Shown here one piece after another: positions 1-9,346 of a DNA stretch of 64,000 nucleotides (the stretch's first letter is position 1; the number at the start of each line of letters is the position of its first letter). Below the pieces are notes generated by a model. The model saw only the letters and a program-made list of their open reading frames with translations. It had not been told where the DNA came from and searched no databases. Location of the stretch: NCBI RefSeq assembly GCF_008711285.1, contig NZ_VXDC01000006.1, positions 279,098-343,097 of the forward strand, in the 5' to 3' direction. This stretch comes from Roseibium aquae (GTDB lineage Bacteria; Pseudomonadota; Alphaproteobacteria; Rhizobiales; Stappiaceae). The position numbers and the translations under genes were made by a program.

Positions 1-3000
1 TTGGAAGCAACCGGGCGGCTGGCCCGCCGGCCCCTCCTCGCGGAATTGACCCACGCGCAAGTCACCACATCCGCAGCCACCCTCATTCTGGATGGCGCCA
101 GCGCTACACCGACCGAGGCCAACGCGCAGGGCAAGCTCCAGGTGGCAAATCTGAAAAGCTTCGAGGATCTGGCCGGTCTTCCGCTCACGGGGGCGCTGGC
201 GACCACGTTCAATGTGGCCGGCAATCCGCGGGATCTGACGTTGACAGCGGATCTTTCGACCGCGGCCCGCGGGCTATCCTCCGGGATTGCCGCCGTGGAT
301 GGCCTTCTTGGCCCTGAACCGCGTCTTTCTTTCAGGGTTACCGGCAACCAATTATCGTCGCTAGACCTTGAAAACCTGTCGCTGACCAGTGCCGGCTTGA
401 TCCTGAATGGGAGCGGTGAATACGAAAACGCAAGTCTGGATTCACAGTTCGACGCCCAGCTTCCGGATCTGTCGCGCATCGATCCCCAATTGTCCGGCAA
501 GCTGGCGTTCGATCTGTCCCTCAACGGCCCGTTCGACGGCCTGAGCGTCGATTTGGAAGGAAACTCAGCGGAGATCCTCCTTGCGGGAACGGCACTCAAG
601 GATCTCCGGATCGATCTGGACGCTCGGGCCCAGGCGGTGGCGCCGCAGGGCTCCCTCAGTGTGACCGCGCGGCTTGGCGACTTACCTTTGTCGATCGAGG
701 CCGATGTGGAAAGCGCGGACGGCACCACGCGCATCGAGCCGCTTGAGGCCCTGCTTGGCAGCAACCGTGCGACCGGCGGCTTTACGATCGGGGACACCGG
801 CCGGGTTCTGGAAACGCTGACAGGCTCAATCGAGATAAACGCGCCTCAGCTTGGCGAACTCTCCCCGTTGCTTCTGACAGACATTGGCGGCGCGCTTTCC
901 GGCTCGATCAAGGCTGTCGGGGACGATAGCGGCTCCAGGCTCACGGCCGATCTCTCGGGCACCAAGATCCGCGGTCCCGGATTCGATCTTGCCAGCACCA
1001 GGTTGACCTTTGCCCTGCCCGCGCCGTTCGATCCCGCCGCCCTGCAAGCCGACGTCAGCGTGGACGACCTGTTGGCGGGCGGGCAGCCGATCCACAAGAT
1101 CACGCTGTCCGCGCGCCCGGGGCCACAAGCAACCGCACTGAACGCCGAGATCCGGTTGTCCGCAGGCGGGTCGTCCGATGGCCTGTCGCTTGCCGGTGAC
1201 CTGTCCACCATCGAGGGCGGATACCGCCTCGCCCTGTCACAGCTCAACGGTCGGTATCAGCGGCTGACGACCCGCCTTGCCGAGCCTGCGACGGTCGACA
1301 TCCAGGACCAGGCCGTTGCCATCCCGCAACTCGCCCTGGCTCTCGGCGACGGACGTCTGACCGTGTCCGGACAGGCGGGTGAAACGCTGGACATGAAGGC
1401 CGATTTGAGCCGGGTGCCGCTGTCATTGGTCAATGCCGTGCAGCCCGGCCTCGGGCTCGGGGGAACGCTCAGCGGGCAGATCACCGCCACCGGGTCCGCC
1501 GATAATCCTGCCGCCGCGTGGTCGATCACAGGTGCCGGCCTGACCGCGGCTCCCTTGCGGGACAATGGTATCCCGGCCCTGGAGCTGACAACGAAAGGGT
1601 CCATGCGCTCCAGCCGCATTGAGTTGACCACCGGGGTGAGCGGGCCGTCAGGCCTTGGCGTCACCGCGACCGGCGCGCTGGGTCTGGCAGACCGGCAAGC
1701 CATCGACATCAGCCTGGAAGGCGCCGTGCCTCTGGCTCTTGCCCGCAGGCAGTTGACCGAAGCGGGTTTGCGCGCCACCGGCACCATGAGCATCAAGGGC
1801 CGGGTCGGCGGTACACTTGCCGCGCCGCTCTACTCCATCGACGCGCTTCCGCAGGATGTGTCCGTCACCGGACTTTCCACCGGCTTCACCGTCAGGAATG
1901 TCACCGGCAGTGTTTCCGCCAACCAGGACACGATTGCCATCAAGGACATCCGGGCCGACATCGCCACGGGCGGAACGCTGTCGGCTTCGGGCACGGTCGG
2001 GCTCGGGGATGAAATGCCGGCAGATATCTCCGCGCGCATCGATCAGGGCCGGTACATCCAGGCAGGTTTGGTGAACGCGCTGGTCGACGCCGGTCTGAGC
2101 GTATCGGGTCCGCTGGCAAGCCCCTCCCGATCCGCCCTGATCTCCGGAACCGTGACCATCAACAAGGCCGATATATCCGTGCCGGAAACCCTTGCCGGAG
2201 CGGTTTCCCCGGTGGCCGTGCGCCATATCAACGCGCCGCCAGCCGTGCGAAAGCAGGTGGCAGAACTCGGGGGAGACAAGGCAGACCGGCCAGCGTCCGG
2301 TTCCCAAGCCCAGCCGCCCCGGCTCGATGTCACCCTTTCCGCACCGGGCAGGATTTTCGTTCGCGGGCGCGGGCTTGATGCGGAACTCCAGGGCAATCTT
2401 CGGATTGTCGGAACCACGGCGGAGCCGCAGGCGATCGGATCGTTCAACCTGCGCCGCGGTCAGTTCAACATCCTGACCCGCAGGCTTCAGTTTTCCTCCG
2501 GCAGCGCCACCTTCAATGGCTCGCTGACCCCGGATCTGGCGTTCACGGCCACGACATCCGTGCGCGGCACGCAGATCACGGTGACCGTCTCGGGACCCGC
2601 CGATGACCCGGCCATCGCCTTCACATCCGCGCCCGAACTGCCGCAGGACGAAGTTCTGGCCCTTCTTTTGTTCGGCAAGGAGATGGGCAATCTCTCGCCG
2701 GCGCAAATCGCCCAGCTCGCCGGCTCTATAGCGACACTGACGGGCGGGAGCGACAACGGTCCGCTCGCCGCGGTTCGCCGGTCTCTGGGACTGGATGTCG
2801 TGGACGTGAACACCGATGGCGAAGGCGGCCCGTCGCTTGCGGTCGGAAAGTACATCAACGACAACATCTATCTCGGCGTGGAACAGGGTGCGGGCAGCGA
2901 GTCGAGCCGGGTCCAGGTCGATATCGAACTGGACCGCGGCTTGAAATTGCGCGGGGAGGTTGGCGCCGACGGATCCTCCAAGGCCGGCATTTTTTTCGAA

Positions 3001-3012
3001 CGCGAATACTGA
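1..3012 (+). CDS. tamB: TamB, translocation and assembly module inner-membrane component (5' truncated by window)
   Basis: This reading frame is open from the first base, so the true start lies outside the window and only the last 1003 residues are seen. The visible part is dominated by repetitive beta-rich segments of the AsmA/TamB type (many short alternating G-x-L/x-G strands). It ends with the conserved TamB C-terminal (DUF490) domain over roughly the last 350 residues, including the hydrophobic DEVLALLLFGKEMGNLS stretch and a final strand ending in FEREY. TamB spans the periplasm from the inner membrane and works with the Omp85 protein TamA in outer-membrane protein insertion and lipid transport. 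tamA normally lies directly upstream, off the left edge here. Family assignment is secure; the N-terminal anchor cannot be checked. Confidence 0.93.
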   Translation: MEATGRLARRPLLAELTHAQVTTSAATLILDGASATPTEANAQGKLQVANLKSFEDLAGLPLTGALATTFNVAGNPRDLTLTADLSTAARGLSSGIAAVDGLLGPEPRLSFRVTGNQLSSLDLENLSLTSAGLILNGSGEYENASLDSQFDAQLPDLSRIDPQLSGKLAFDLSLNGPFDGLSVDLEGNSAEILLAGTALKDLRIDLDARAQAVAPQGSLSVTARLGDLPLSIEADVESADGTTRIEPLEALLGSNRATGGFTIGDTGRVLETLTGSIEINAPQLGELSPLLLTDIGGALSGSIKAVGDDSGSRLTADLSGTKIRGPGFDLASTRLTFALPAPFDPAALQADVSVDDLLAGGQPIHKITLSARPGPQATALNAEIRLSAGGSSDGLSLAGDLSTIEGGYRLALSQLNGRYQRLTTRLAEPATVDIQDQAVAIPQLALALGDGRLTVSGQAGETLDMKADLSRVPLSLVNAVQPGLGLGGTLSGQITATGSADNPAAAWSITGAGLTAAPLRDNGIPALELTTKGSMRSSRIELTTGVSGPSGLGVTATGALGLADRQAIDISLEGAVPLALARRQLTEAGLRATGTMSIKGRVGGTLAAPLYSIDALPQDVSVTGLSTGFTVRNVTGSVSANQDTIAIKDIRADIATGGTLSASGTVGLGDEMPADISARIDQGRYIQAGLVNALVDAGLSVSGPLASPSRSALISGTVTINKADISVPETLAGAVSPVAVRHINAPPAVRKQVAELGGDKADRPASGSQAQPPRLDVTLSAPGRIFVRGRGLDAELQGNLRIVGTTAEPQAIGSFNLRRGQFNILTRRLQFSSGSATFNGSLTPDLAFTATTSVRGTQITVTVSGPADDPAIAFTSAPELPQDEVLALLLFGKEMGNLSPAQIAQLAGSIATLTGGSDNGPLAAVRRSLGLDVVDVNTDGEGGPSLAVGKYINDNIYLGVEQGAGSESSRVQVDIELDRGLKLRGEVGADGSSKAGIFFEREY

Positions 3013-3184
3013 CGTGCCGGGCATGCCGGGCAAAATTGCGGATCCCCCCTTCCAAACCCGACGCCCGCGTTTGCCCTGCCCGACATGGGGACGCGTGACT
3101 GTTGCAGGTTCCCGGCAGCCATGCGAGGTTGAAGAACCTTGGCCGGTGTGCACGGCTGGCCGCCCCGACACGAAAAGGAACGTC

Positions 3185-3580
3185 ATGGCATTGAGACATC
3201 TCCAGGAAGCCGCCGACGCCGACATGTCTGGAACCAACAGCGACTACACGCTGGGTGAGCGCATCTGCAAGGCCCGGGACGCCATCGGGCTTTCAACCGC
3301 GCAACTGGCCCGCCGCCTCGGCATCAAGACCTCGACCCTCCAGGGCTGGGAAAGCGACCGCTCGGAACCGCGCTCGAACAAGCTCGTTCTGCTTGCCGGT
3401 GTCCTGAACGTATCGCCGACATGGCTTCTGGTCGGACGCGGAGCGGCGCCGATGCAGGACGACGCGGCACCGGCGGATCTGGATAGCATGCGGCTTGCGC
3501 TTGATCGCGTGCATCGTCATGCCGTGTCGTTGGCCGAGGAAATCGAACAGCTCAAGGCCCGTCTGGAAGACCGCGACTGA
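3185..3580 (+). CDS. XRE-family helix-turn-helix transcriptional regulator
   Basis: Small DNA-binding protein of 131 aa. A Cro/C1-type helix-turn-helix occupies about residues 22-80 (GERICKARDAIGLSTAQLAR, then TSTLQGWESDRSEPRSNKL), followed by a short acidic linker and a C-terminal amphipathic helix (LAEEIEQLKARLED) that could dimerise. The start at 3185 is chosen because AAGGAA sits just upstream; a second ATG at 3224 has no ribosome binding site but would leave the domain intact. It stands alone between tamB and gabD on the same strand, separated by 172 and 191 bases, so it is probably transcribed by itself. No target can be deduced. Confidence 0.85.
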   Translation: MALRHLQEAADADMSGTNSDYTLGERICKARDAIGLSTAQLARRLGIKTSTLQGWESDRSEPRSNKLVLLAGVLNVSPTWLLVGRGAAPMQDDAAPADLDSMRLALDRVHRHAVSLAEEIEQLKARLEDRD

Positions 3581-3771
3581 CCTTGTCCGGGGGCGAGGCC
3601 AGCACCAGCCTCCACCTCCCAGTCAGTGCCCCGGCGCAACGGCCGGTCTTTCAATTCCGGCATCGCCATCTTGTCTTGACCCCGATCCTTTTTTAATCAA
3701 GTCCGTGACCGCCCAGCGTTTCACTTATCGACCGCGCTATCGGTCCCTTCCCCCTGTTCCCGGAGACGACC

Positions 3772-5229
3772 ATGTCATTCGATCCCGCCCTTCTGAAGCA
3801 ATTTGTGTACATCAACGGAGCCTGGACCGGTGCCGACAGCGGTCAGGTGATCGAGGTGACCAATCCTGCCACCGACGCGGTGATCGGCACGGTGCCAAAT
3901 TGCGGGCGCGCCGAAACCGCGCGCGCCATCGAAGCCGCCCATATCGCCATGGCCGATTGGAAGAAGCTGACCGCCGAGGCACGCGGTGACCTGATGCACA
4001 AGCTTTGCGATGCCATCCTGGCGGAGCTGGATGATCTCGCCGCGCTTTTGACGAGCGAAATGGGCAAGCCGCTGGCCGAAGCGAAGGGTGAAATCGTTCT
4101 CGGTGTGAAATACATCCGGTTCTTTGCCGAGGAGGCCAAGCGGGTCTACGGCGACATCATTCCCTCGCCATGGGCAGACCGCCGGATTCTGGTGACCAAG
4201 GAACCGGTAGGCGTCGTCGGGGCCATCACTCCCTGGAACTTTCCGAATTCCATGATCGCCCGCAAACTGGGCGCCGCGCTCGCCGCGGGCTGCACCATCG
4301 TGATCAAACCGTCCGAGTTCACGCCCTACTCGGCGCTCGCCTTCGCGATCATGGCGGAAAAGGCCGGCTTGCCGGCAGGTGTCATCAATATCCTGACCGG
4401 CGACGCGCCGCAGATTGGCGCGGAAATGTGCGAAAACCCGGCCTTGCGGAAGATCACGTTCACCGGCTCCACCCGGGTTGGCAAACTGCTGGCCGAGCAG
4501 GCTGGCAAGCACATGAAGAAGGTGTCCATGGAACTGGGCGGCAACGCGCCCTTCATCGTCTTCGACGATGCCGATCTGGACAAGGCCGTCGCGGGCGCCA
4601 TCGGCTCCAAGTTCCGCAACAGCGGGCAGACCTGCGTGTGCGCAAACCGGATCTATGTTCAGGCCGGCGTCTACGACGCATTCGCTGAAAAGTTCAAGGC
4701 GGCCATCGAGGAGCAGCTTAAGCCCGGCAACGGGCTCGACGCCGGGGTCACACAAGGGCCTTTGATCAATGCCGCAGCCCTAGCCAAGGTCGAGGCCCAT
4801 GTCGAGGACGCAAAGGGCAAGGGCGCGCGCATTCTGACCGGAGGAACCCGCGTCGGCAATGCCGGCACGTTCTATGCCCCCACGCTTGCCATCAATGCGA
4901 CACCGGACATGCGGGTCGCCCAGGAAGAAACCTTCGGCCCCTTTGCAGCCCTGTTCCGCTTCGAGACGGAAGACGAGGCGGTCGCCCGTGCCAACGATAC
5001 CGAATACGGGCTCGCCTGCTATTTCTACACGCGGGATCTGGGACGGACCTTCCGGGTGATGGAACGGCTGGAATACGGGCTGGTCGGGATCAACGAAGGG
5101 GTGATCACCACGGAAGTCGCACCTTTCGGCGGGGTGAAGGACAGCGGCCTTGGAAACGAGGGCTCCAAATACGGTCTCGACGATTACCTGAACATCAAAT
5201 ACGCCTGTGTCGGTGGTTTGGGCGTTTGA
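3772..5229 (+). CDS. gabD: NAD(P)-dependent succinate-semialdehyde dehydrogenase
   Basis: Full-length 485-aa aldehyde dehydrogenase of the GabD branch. It oxidises succinate semialdehyde to succinate in the cytosol, the last step of GABA degradation. Visible signatures are the Rossmann-fold segment GVVGAITPWNFPNSMIARKL, the cofactor loop FTGSTRVGKLL, the catalytic glutamate in MELGGNAPF (about residue 254) and the nucleophilic cysteine in NSGQTCVCANRIY (about residue 288). A GGAGACGACC ribosome binding site precedes the ATG. No gabT or GABA transporter is adjacent, so the physiological substrate is inferred from family only; a related semialdehyde is possible. Confidence 0.9.
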   Translation: MSFDPALLKQFVYINGAWTGADSGQVIEVTNPATDAVIGTVPNCGRAETARAIEAAHIAMADWKKLTAEARGDLMHKLCDAILAELDDLAALLTSEMGKPLAEAKGEIVLGVKYIRFFAEEAKRVYGDIIPSPWADRRILVTKEPVGVVGAITPWNFPNSMIARKLGAALAAGCTIVIKPSEFTPYSALAFAIMAEKAGLPAGVINILTGDAPQIGAEMCENPALRKITFTGSTRVGKLLAEQAGKHMKKVSMELGGNAPFIVFDDADLDKAVAGAIGSKFRNSGQTCVCANRIYVQAGVYDAFAEKFKAAIEEQLKPGNGLDAGVTQGPLINAAALAKVEAHVEDAKGKGARILTGGTRVGNAGTFYAPTLAINATPDMRVAQEETFGPFAALFRFETEDEAVARANDTEYGLACYFYTRDLGRTFRVMERLEYGLVGINEGVITTEVAPFGGVKDSGLGNEGSKYGLDDYLNIKYACVGGLGV

Positions 5230-5236
5230 TCCGTGT

Positions 5237-5252
5237 GATGCTCTAGAGCATC
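5237..5252. repeat. Perfect 16-bp palindrome GATGCTCTAGAGCATC
   Basis: An exact inverted repeat just downstream of the gabD stop codon. Its right end overlaps the left boundary of the 98-bp dispersed repeat that starts at 5250. It is not present at the equivalent edge of the second repeat copy. There is no T-run, so it is a poor terminator candidate; it may be part of the mobile intergenic element. Confidence 0.6.
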
Positions 5253-5347
5253 GGGCGTTGTGCTGGAAACGCCCACAGATGCTCGGCAACTCAAAAAGCG
5301 ATCAGCTTTGGGTGTTAAATCGAGTCCGATTGAACACCCGCTGATCC
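5250..5347 (+). repeat. 98-bp dispersed intergenic repeat, copy A
   Basis: This stretch aligns without gaps to the reverse complement of 60992-61089. By hand count 82 of 98 positions are identical. Both copies are intergenic and contain the shared cores GAAACGCCCA, AAGCGATCAGCT and TCCGATTGAAC. This is the pattern of a short non-coding interspersed element like the RIME-type elements of rhizobia; membership in a named family is not claimed. It fills most of the gap between gabD and the deacylase, ending 17 bases before the deacylase ATG, so it must supply most of that gene's leader. Confidence 0.8.
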
Positions 5348-5364
5348 AAACTCTTGGTGCTGCC

Positions 5365-6651
5365 ATGTCTTTCAAGCTCGCGCCCGCCAGGGCAGATGCG
5401 ATCTGCGCGGCCGTCGATGCCGCTTTCGAAGACCAGATCGCCTTCCTTCAGTCGATCGTGCAGGTTCCGACCTTGCGCGGCGCGGAGGCCCCGGCTCAAG
5501 CGCTTGTCGGGCAGGCGCTTGCGGACCGGGGATACAACGTCGAGACCTTTGGCATCGATATGAGCCAGATTGGCGTCCATCCGGCCTATTCGCCGGCCAC
5601 CATCGACTACAAGGACACTTACAACCTGATCGGGCGCAAAACGCCCGCCTCCCCGTCCGGCCGCTCGCTGGCGCTCAATTCCCATATGGATATCGTGCCG
5701 ACCGCGGCTCCGGACCACTGGACCTATCCGCCCTTTTCCGCCCATCGGGACGGCGACTGGCTCTACGGCCGTGGGGCCGGGGACATGAAGGCCGGCTTGT
5801 CGGCGAATATCTTCGCCCTGGACGCCATCGGCCGGGCCGGCTTCACGCTCGCCGGACCGGTCCAGATCCAGTCGGTGATCGATGAGGAAGTCACCGGCAA
5901 CGGTGCCGCGGAGACGATCCGGCGAAACGGCGTCGCCGATGCCGTGCTCATTCCCGAACCGACGGACGAACGGCTCGTATCCGCCAATTCCGGTGTCATC
6001 AAGTTCAAGATCGGCGTAAGAGGGGTGCCCTCTCATCCCCGCGATCCGGACAGCGGCATAAGCGCCATCGATGCCGCCCTTGCTCTGATCGGCGGCCTTC
6101 GGCAGCTCGAGGCCCAATGGAACAGCGAAAAGACAAATCATCGGGGATTCGAGACCCTCAGCAACCCGGCGAGCTTGAACATCGGCACCATTTCCGGCGG
6201 AGAATGGCCCGCCTCTATTCCCTTCGGCTGCGAGTTCGAAGGCCGCATAGGCTTTTATCCCGGCGATGATCCTTGGCAACGCGCCAAGGCCTTCGAACAG
6301 CATATTGCCCTGCTGACGGATGCCGATCCCCGCCTCAAGCGGGCACATCCGAACATAGAATGGGTGGGTGTGATGCAGTCCGGGTACCGGCTCGATGGGG
6401 CGAGCAGCGCTGAAACCGCCCTCGCCCGGGCGCAAGAACAAGCCACGGGAACAGGTTTGGAGCGCTCGGTCATGGCCTGCTACCTTGACGCTGCCCTGTT
6501 CGTCAATCATGCAGGCGTTCCGGCTCTGACCTACGGTCCCGTTTCCGAAAACATTCACGGGATCGACGAGCGGGTGTCCCTATCCTCCCTGAAGCGGGTA
6601 ACCAAGACCATCGCCCTGTTCGCGGCGGGCTGGTGCGGGCTGTCGGCCTGA
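5365..6651 (+). CDS. M20-family ArgE/DapE-type deacylase (zinc peptidase-like)
   Basis: Cytosolic metallo-amidohydrolase of 428 aa that should cleave an N-acyl group from an amino acid or diamino acid. The two-metal site is visible: LNSHMDIVP with the first His and Asp, GRGAGDMKAG with the bridging Asp, DEEVTGNG with the catalytic and metal-binding glutamates, and a late His in SENIHGIDE. The internal lid/dimerisation domain is present, giving normal family length. The start at 5365 is used because everything upstream lies inside an intergenic repeat; no good Shine-Dalgarno is seen there. It is closest in general to acetylornithine deacetylase/succinyl-diaminopimelate desuccinylase, but the gene is isolated and the exact substrate is unknown. 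Confidence 0.85.
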   Translation: MSFKLAPARADAICAAVDAAFEDQIAFLQSIVQVPTLRGAEAPAQALVGQALADRGYNVETFGIDMSQIGVHPAYSPATIDYKDTYNLIGRKTPASPSGRSLALNSHMDIVPTAAPDHWTYPPFSAHRDGDWLYGRGAGDMKAGLSANIFALDAIGRAGFTLAGPVQIQSVIDEEVTGNGAAETIRRNGVADAVLIPEPTDERLVSANSGVIKFKIGVRGVPSHPRDPDSGISAIDAALALIGGLRQLEAQWNSEKTNHRGFETLSNPASLNIGTISGGEWPASIPFGCEFEGRIGFYPGDDPWQRAKAFEQHIALLTDADPRLKRAHPNIEWVGVMQSGYRLDGASSAETALARAQEQATGTGLERSVMACYLDAALFVNHAGVPALTYGPVSENIHGIDERVSLSSLKRVTKTIALFAAGWCGLSA

Positions 6652-6666
6652 GCCCGCGCGGCGGGC
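6652..6666 (+). terminator. Hairpin immediately after the deacylase stop
   Basis: GCCCGC-GCG-GCGGGC forms a perfect 6-bp GC stem directly abutting the stop codon, followed by ATTTCT. It is short with a weak T tract, so a role in termination is plausible but not certain. Confidence 0.4.
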
Positions 6667-6891
6667 ATTTCTGGCATGGCCGCTCCGACCCGTCGGTCCG
6701 CCGGCGCACACCTTGAAGGCCGTATCGGGAGGCCGCTGTGGCCCGGATGCATCAGGGGGCTCAACCGCTCTTGCCGCACCGCGCAATGCCTGTGGCCTTG
6801 TGCCGGCGTTTCATGGTAAGCGACCTCGCAATTCGGCCAAGCCTCTCTTTCGGATCAGGTTCGCCACGTTTTTCACAGTGAGGATTACGCC

Positions 6892-8199
6892 ATGCGCGTC
6901 GCAATGATTGGCACTGGCTATGTCGGGCTTGTTTCCGGAGCGTGTTTTGCGGATTTCGGCCATGTCGTGACCTGCATCGACAAGGCGGTGGACAAGATCG
7001 ACGCGCTGAACCGGGGTGAAATTCCGATTTACGAGCCCGGTCTTCAGCAGCTCGTCGCAAAAAACGTTGAGGAAGAACGCCTGTTCTTTACGACGGACCC
7101 GGCGAAGGCCGTGCGCGAAGCCGACGCGGTGTTCATCGCGGTCGGAACCCCCGCGCGGCGCGGCGACGGCCATGCTGATCTGAGCTATGTCTATCAGGCG
7201 GCCGAGGAGATCGCCCACCTGATCAATGGCTTCACGGTTGTCGTTACGAAATCGACCGTGCCGGTGGGCACAGGCGATGAGGTTGAGGCGATCATCAACC
7301 GGACGAACCCGTCGGCGGACATCGCTGTCGTGTCCAATCCGGAGTTCCTGCGCGAAGGCGCCGCCATCAACGACTTCAAACGCCCGGACCGGGTGGTGGT
7401 CGGCACCGAGGACGAGCGCGCCGTGAAAGTCATGCGCGAGCTCTACCGACCGCTCTACCTGAACGAGACGCCCATTCTGGTGACCAAGCGCCGGACATCG
7501 GAATTGATCAAATATGCCGCCAACGCGTTTCTCGCGGTCAAGATCACTTTCATCAACGAAATCGCCGACCTGTGCGAGAAGGTCGGCGCCAATGTTCAGG
7601 AAGTGTCCCGCGGGATCGGACTGGACAACAGGATCGGGGGCAAGTTCCTGCATGCCGGGCCCGGATATGGGGGCTCCTGCTTTCCCAAGGACACGCTGGC
7701 GCTCTCCAAGATCGGGACGGATGCCGGCTCTGAGCTGAAAATCGTCAACTCGGTGATCGAGGTGAACGCCGGGCGCAAGAAACGGATGGCGGAAAAGGTC
7801 ATTTCCTTCCTGGGCGGCGACGTGACGGGCAAGACAATCGCGCTCTTGGGCCTCGCCTTCAAACCCAATACCGACGACATGCGCGAGGCGCCGTCCATCG
7901 ACATCGTATCCCGTCTTCAGGAAGCCGGGGCCAAGATCCGCGCGTTCGACCCCGCCAGCATGGGCGAGGCCGGTCACATCATGGCCGATGTCCTGTTCTG
8001 CGACGGCCCTTACCATGCGATCGAAAACGCCGATGCCCTGGTGATCGTGACCGAGTGGGACCAGTTTCGCGCGCTCGACCTTGAGCGTGTCAAGTCGCTG
8101 CTGAAACAGCCGAATGTGGTGGACCTGCGCAATATCTACGAAACGGAAGACATGTTGCAGCGCGGCTTCCGCTATACCAGCATTGGCCGCGCCTATTAA
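6892..8199 (+). CDS. ugd: UDP-glucose 6-dehydrogenase
   Basis: 435-aa enzyme that oxidises UDP-glucose twice to UDP-glucuronate using NAD+, supplying acidic sugar for exopolysaccharide or lipid decoration. The N-terminal Rossmann motif MIGTGYVGLVSG, the substrate-binding KSTVPVGTGD segment, the catalytic cysteine at residue 263 in GPGYGGSCFPKDT and the C-terminal LGLAFKPNTDDMREAPS segment are all present. GAGGATTACGCC precedes the ATG. No polysaccharide genes are adjacent, so this looks like a stand-alone housekeeping copy. The length is typical for the bacterial family. Confidence 0.96.
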   Translation: MRVAMIGTGYVGLVSGACFADFGHVVTCIDKAVDKIDALNRGEIPIYEPGLQQLVAKNVEEERLFFTTDPAKAVREADAVFIAVGTPARRGDGHADLSYVYQAAEEIAHLINGFTVVVTKSTVPVGTGDEVEAIINRTNPSADIAVVSNPEFLREGAAINDFKRPDRVVVGTEDERAVKVMRELYRPLYLNETPILVTKRRTSELIKYAANAFLAVKITFINEIADLCEKVGANVQEVSRGIGLDNRIGGKFLHAGPGYGGSCFPKDTLALSKIGTDAGSELKIVNSVIEVNAGRKKRMAEKVISFLGGDVTGKTIALLGLAFKPNTDDMREAPSIDIVSRLQEAGAKIRAFDPASMGEAGHIMADVLFCDGPYHAIENADALVIVTEWDQFRALDLERVKSLLKQPNVVDLRNIYETEDMLQRGFRYTSIGRAY

Positions 8200-8290
8200 C
8201 GCACGCACCGCCGGTCAAGCCGGATCAACTCCGAGAGAAATTCACGGGCAAATTAAAGCGGTACGCGATCCAGTCTTGTGAGGAGATGCC

Positions 8291-8737
8291 CTACCGGCCG
8301 GCCGACAAAAGCCGCGCCATCCGCAGGACCGCCAGCTCGTACCCTTGCGTTCCGCAGCCGACAATCACCCCATCGGCTCTGGCAGACATGTGGGAGTGGT
8401 GCCGGAACGGCTCGCGCTGATGAATGTTGGATACATGCACCTCCAGGACTGGGAAGCTGCAGGCGCGCAAGGCATCGAGGATGGCAATCGAGGTGTGGGA
8501 ATAGGCTGCGGGGTTGATGATGATCCCGGCCGCCGCTTCGCGCGCTTCCTGGATCCAATCGATCAGTTCATGTTCGGCATTGCTTTGAAAGAAACGAAGT
8601 TCAAGCTGGTGATGTCTTGCCAGATCCGCGCATGTCCGCTCCACATCCCCAAGGGTCTCATGCCCGTAAATCTCCGGTTCCCGATGTCCGAGAAGATTGA
8701 GATTGGGACCGTTGATAACATAAATCGGCTTGGACAC
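8291..8737 (-). CDS. aroQ: Type II 3-dehydroquinate dehydratase
   Basis: 148-aa shikimate-pathway enzyme that dehydrates 3-dehydroquinate to 3-dehydroshikimate and forms a dodecamer in the family. The signature [11 protein letters not shown] starts at residue 7, the catalytic tyrosine is Tyr24 (EIYG) and the conserved histidine is His101 ([13 protein letters not shown]), the canonical numbering. The start is GTG at 8737 because GGAGG lies 4 bases upstream and the family begins here; a longer frame extends upstream but would add an atypical 37-residue extension. In many alphaproteobacteria accB follows; here it does not, and the gene stands alone. Confidence 0.93.
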   Translation of the reverse strand: MSKPIYVINGPNLNLLGHREPEIYGHETLGDVERTCADLARHHQLELRFFQSNAEHELIDWIQEAREAAAGIIINPAAYSHTSIAILDALRACSFPVLEVHVSNIHQREPFRHHSHMSARADGVIVGCGTQGYELAVLRMARLLSAGR

Positions 8738-8949
8738 GCAGCCTCCGCTGTAACAGACGACATGTTGGTCCGGCAGCTTTCTTTCCGCGCCGGTTAAGGC
8801 CGGACTATTGGGGATGGGATCGAGACCTGCAAGCCCATTCACCATCAAAACCGCTCGTCATTGCCATCGCGAGAAATCGGCGTCTTGCGTTTTACACATT
8901 CTTTACCGTAATAATTAACTATGGTGCGCAATGAAGCGTGGGGTGTGCC

Positions 8950-9147
8950 ATGGGCAACTACAAAAGATCTCTTGTTTCGATTGACGGCTTTTTCAGAGCG
9001 ATCGAGGGATATGAGCATGTGGACAGCGAGCTTCTGCTCGACTGGCTGCACGAGCATTTCGCGCTCGACCTTGATCTTGTTCCCGAATTCCGCATCGCGC
9101 TCGCGGATCTGCAAACGCTGATGGCGGCCGAAGACCTGGCCGCCTGA
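8950..9147 (+). CDS. Small hypothetical protein (65 aa)
   Basis: Short acidic, helical protein (IDGFFRAIEGYEHVDSELL, then LADLQTLMAAEDLAA) without membrane segments or cysteine motifs. I do not recognise the family. The ATG at 8950 is preceded by the weak GGGGTG; an in-frame GTG at 8938 is an alternative start. The AT-rich stretch at 8889-8921 is a reasonable promoter region, divergent from aroQ. Amino-acid composition looks like a real protein rather than a shadow frame, but evidence is limited to that. Confidence 0.5.
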   Translation: MGNYKRSLVSIDGFFRAIEGYEHVDSELLLDWLHEHFALDLDLVPEFRIALADLQTLMAAEDLAA

Positions 9148-9346
9148 GGCGATTGCGCCCTTCCAGGCTGGTGCCCGCCCCGCGTACCTTCATCCCGTTT
9201 CGCTTCCCGATCAATCGAATCAGGAAAAGCTGCAGCAACGCTTCAGAAGAACGGGGACCCCGGCTTTCCGCCGCGCATGGTGGCGCGCCGATCCGATTGA
9301 CATCTTTCCCGAACCGGCTGAGGCGAACGGCTGGCCATGCCGCCGC

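Noticed and set aside
5260..5364. Upstream extension of the M20 deacylase to a GTG at 5260
   Set aside because: The extra 35 codons lie inside the 98-bp dispersed repeat and its flank, and family proteins do not have such an extension.
9148..9346. A 65-codon plus-strand frame between the small hypothetical gene and the CheY-like gene
   Set aside because: It has no ribosome binding site, is Arg/Pro-rich and overlaps the convergent 3' end of the CheY-like gene.
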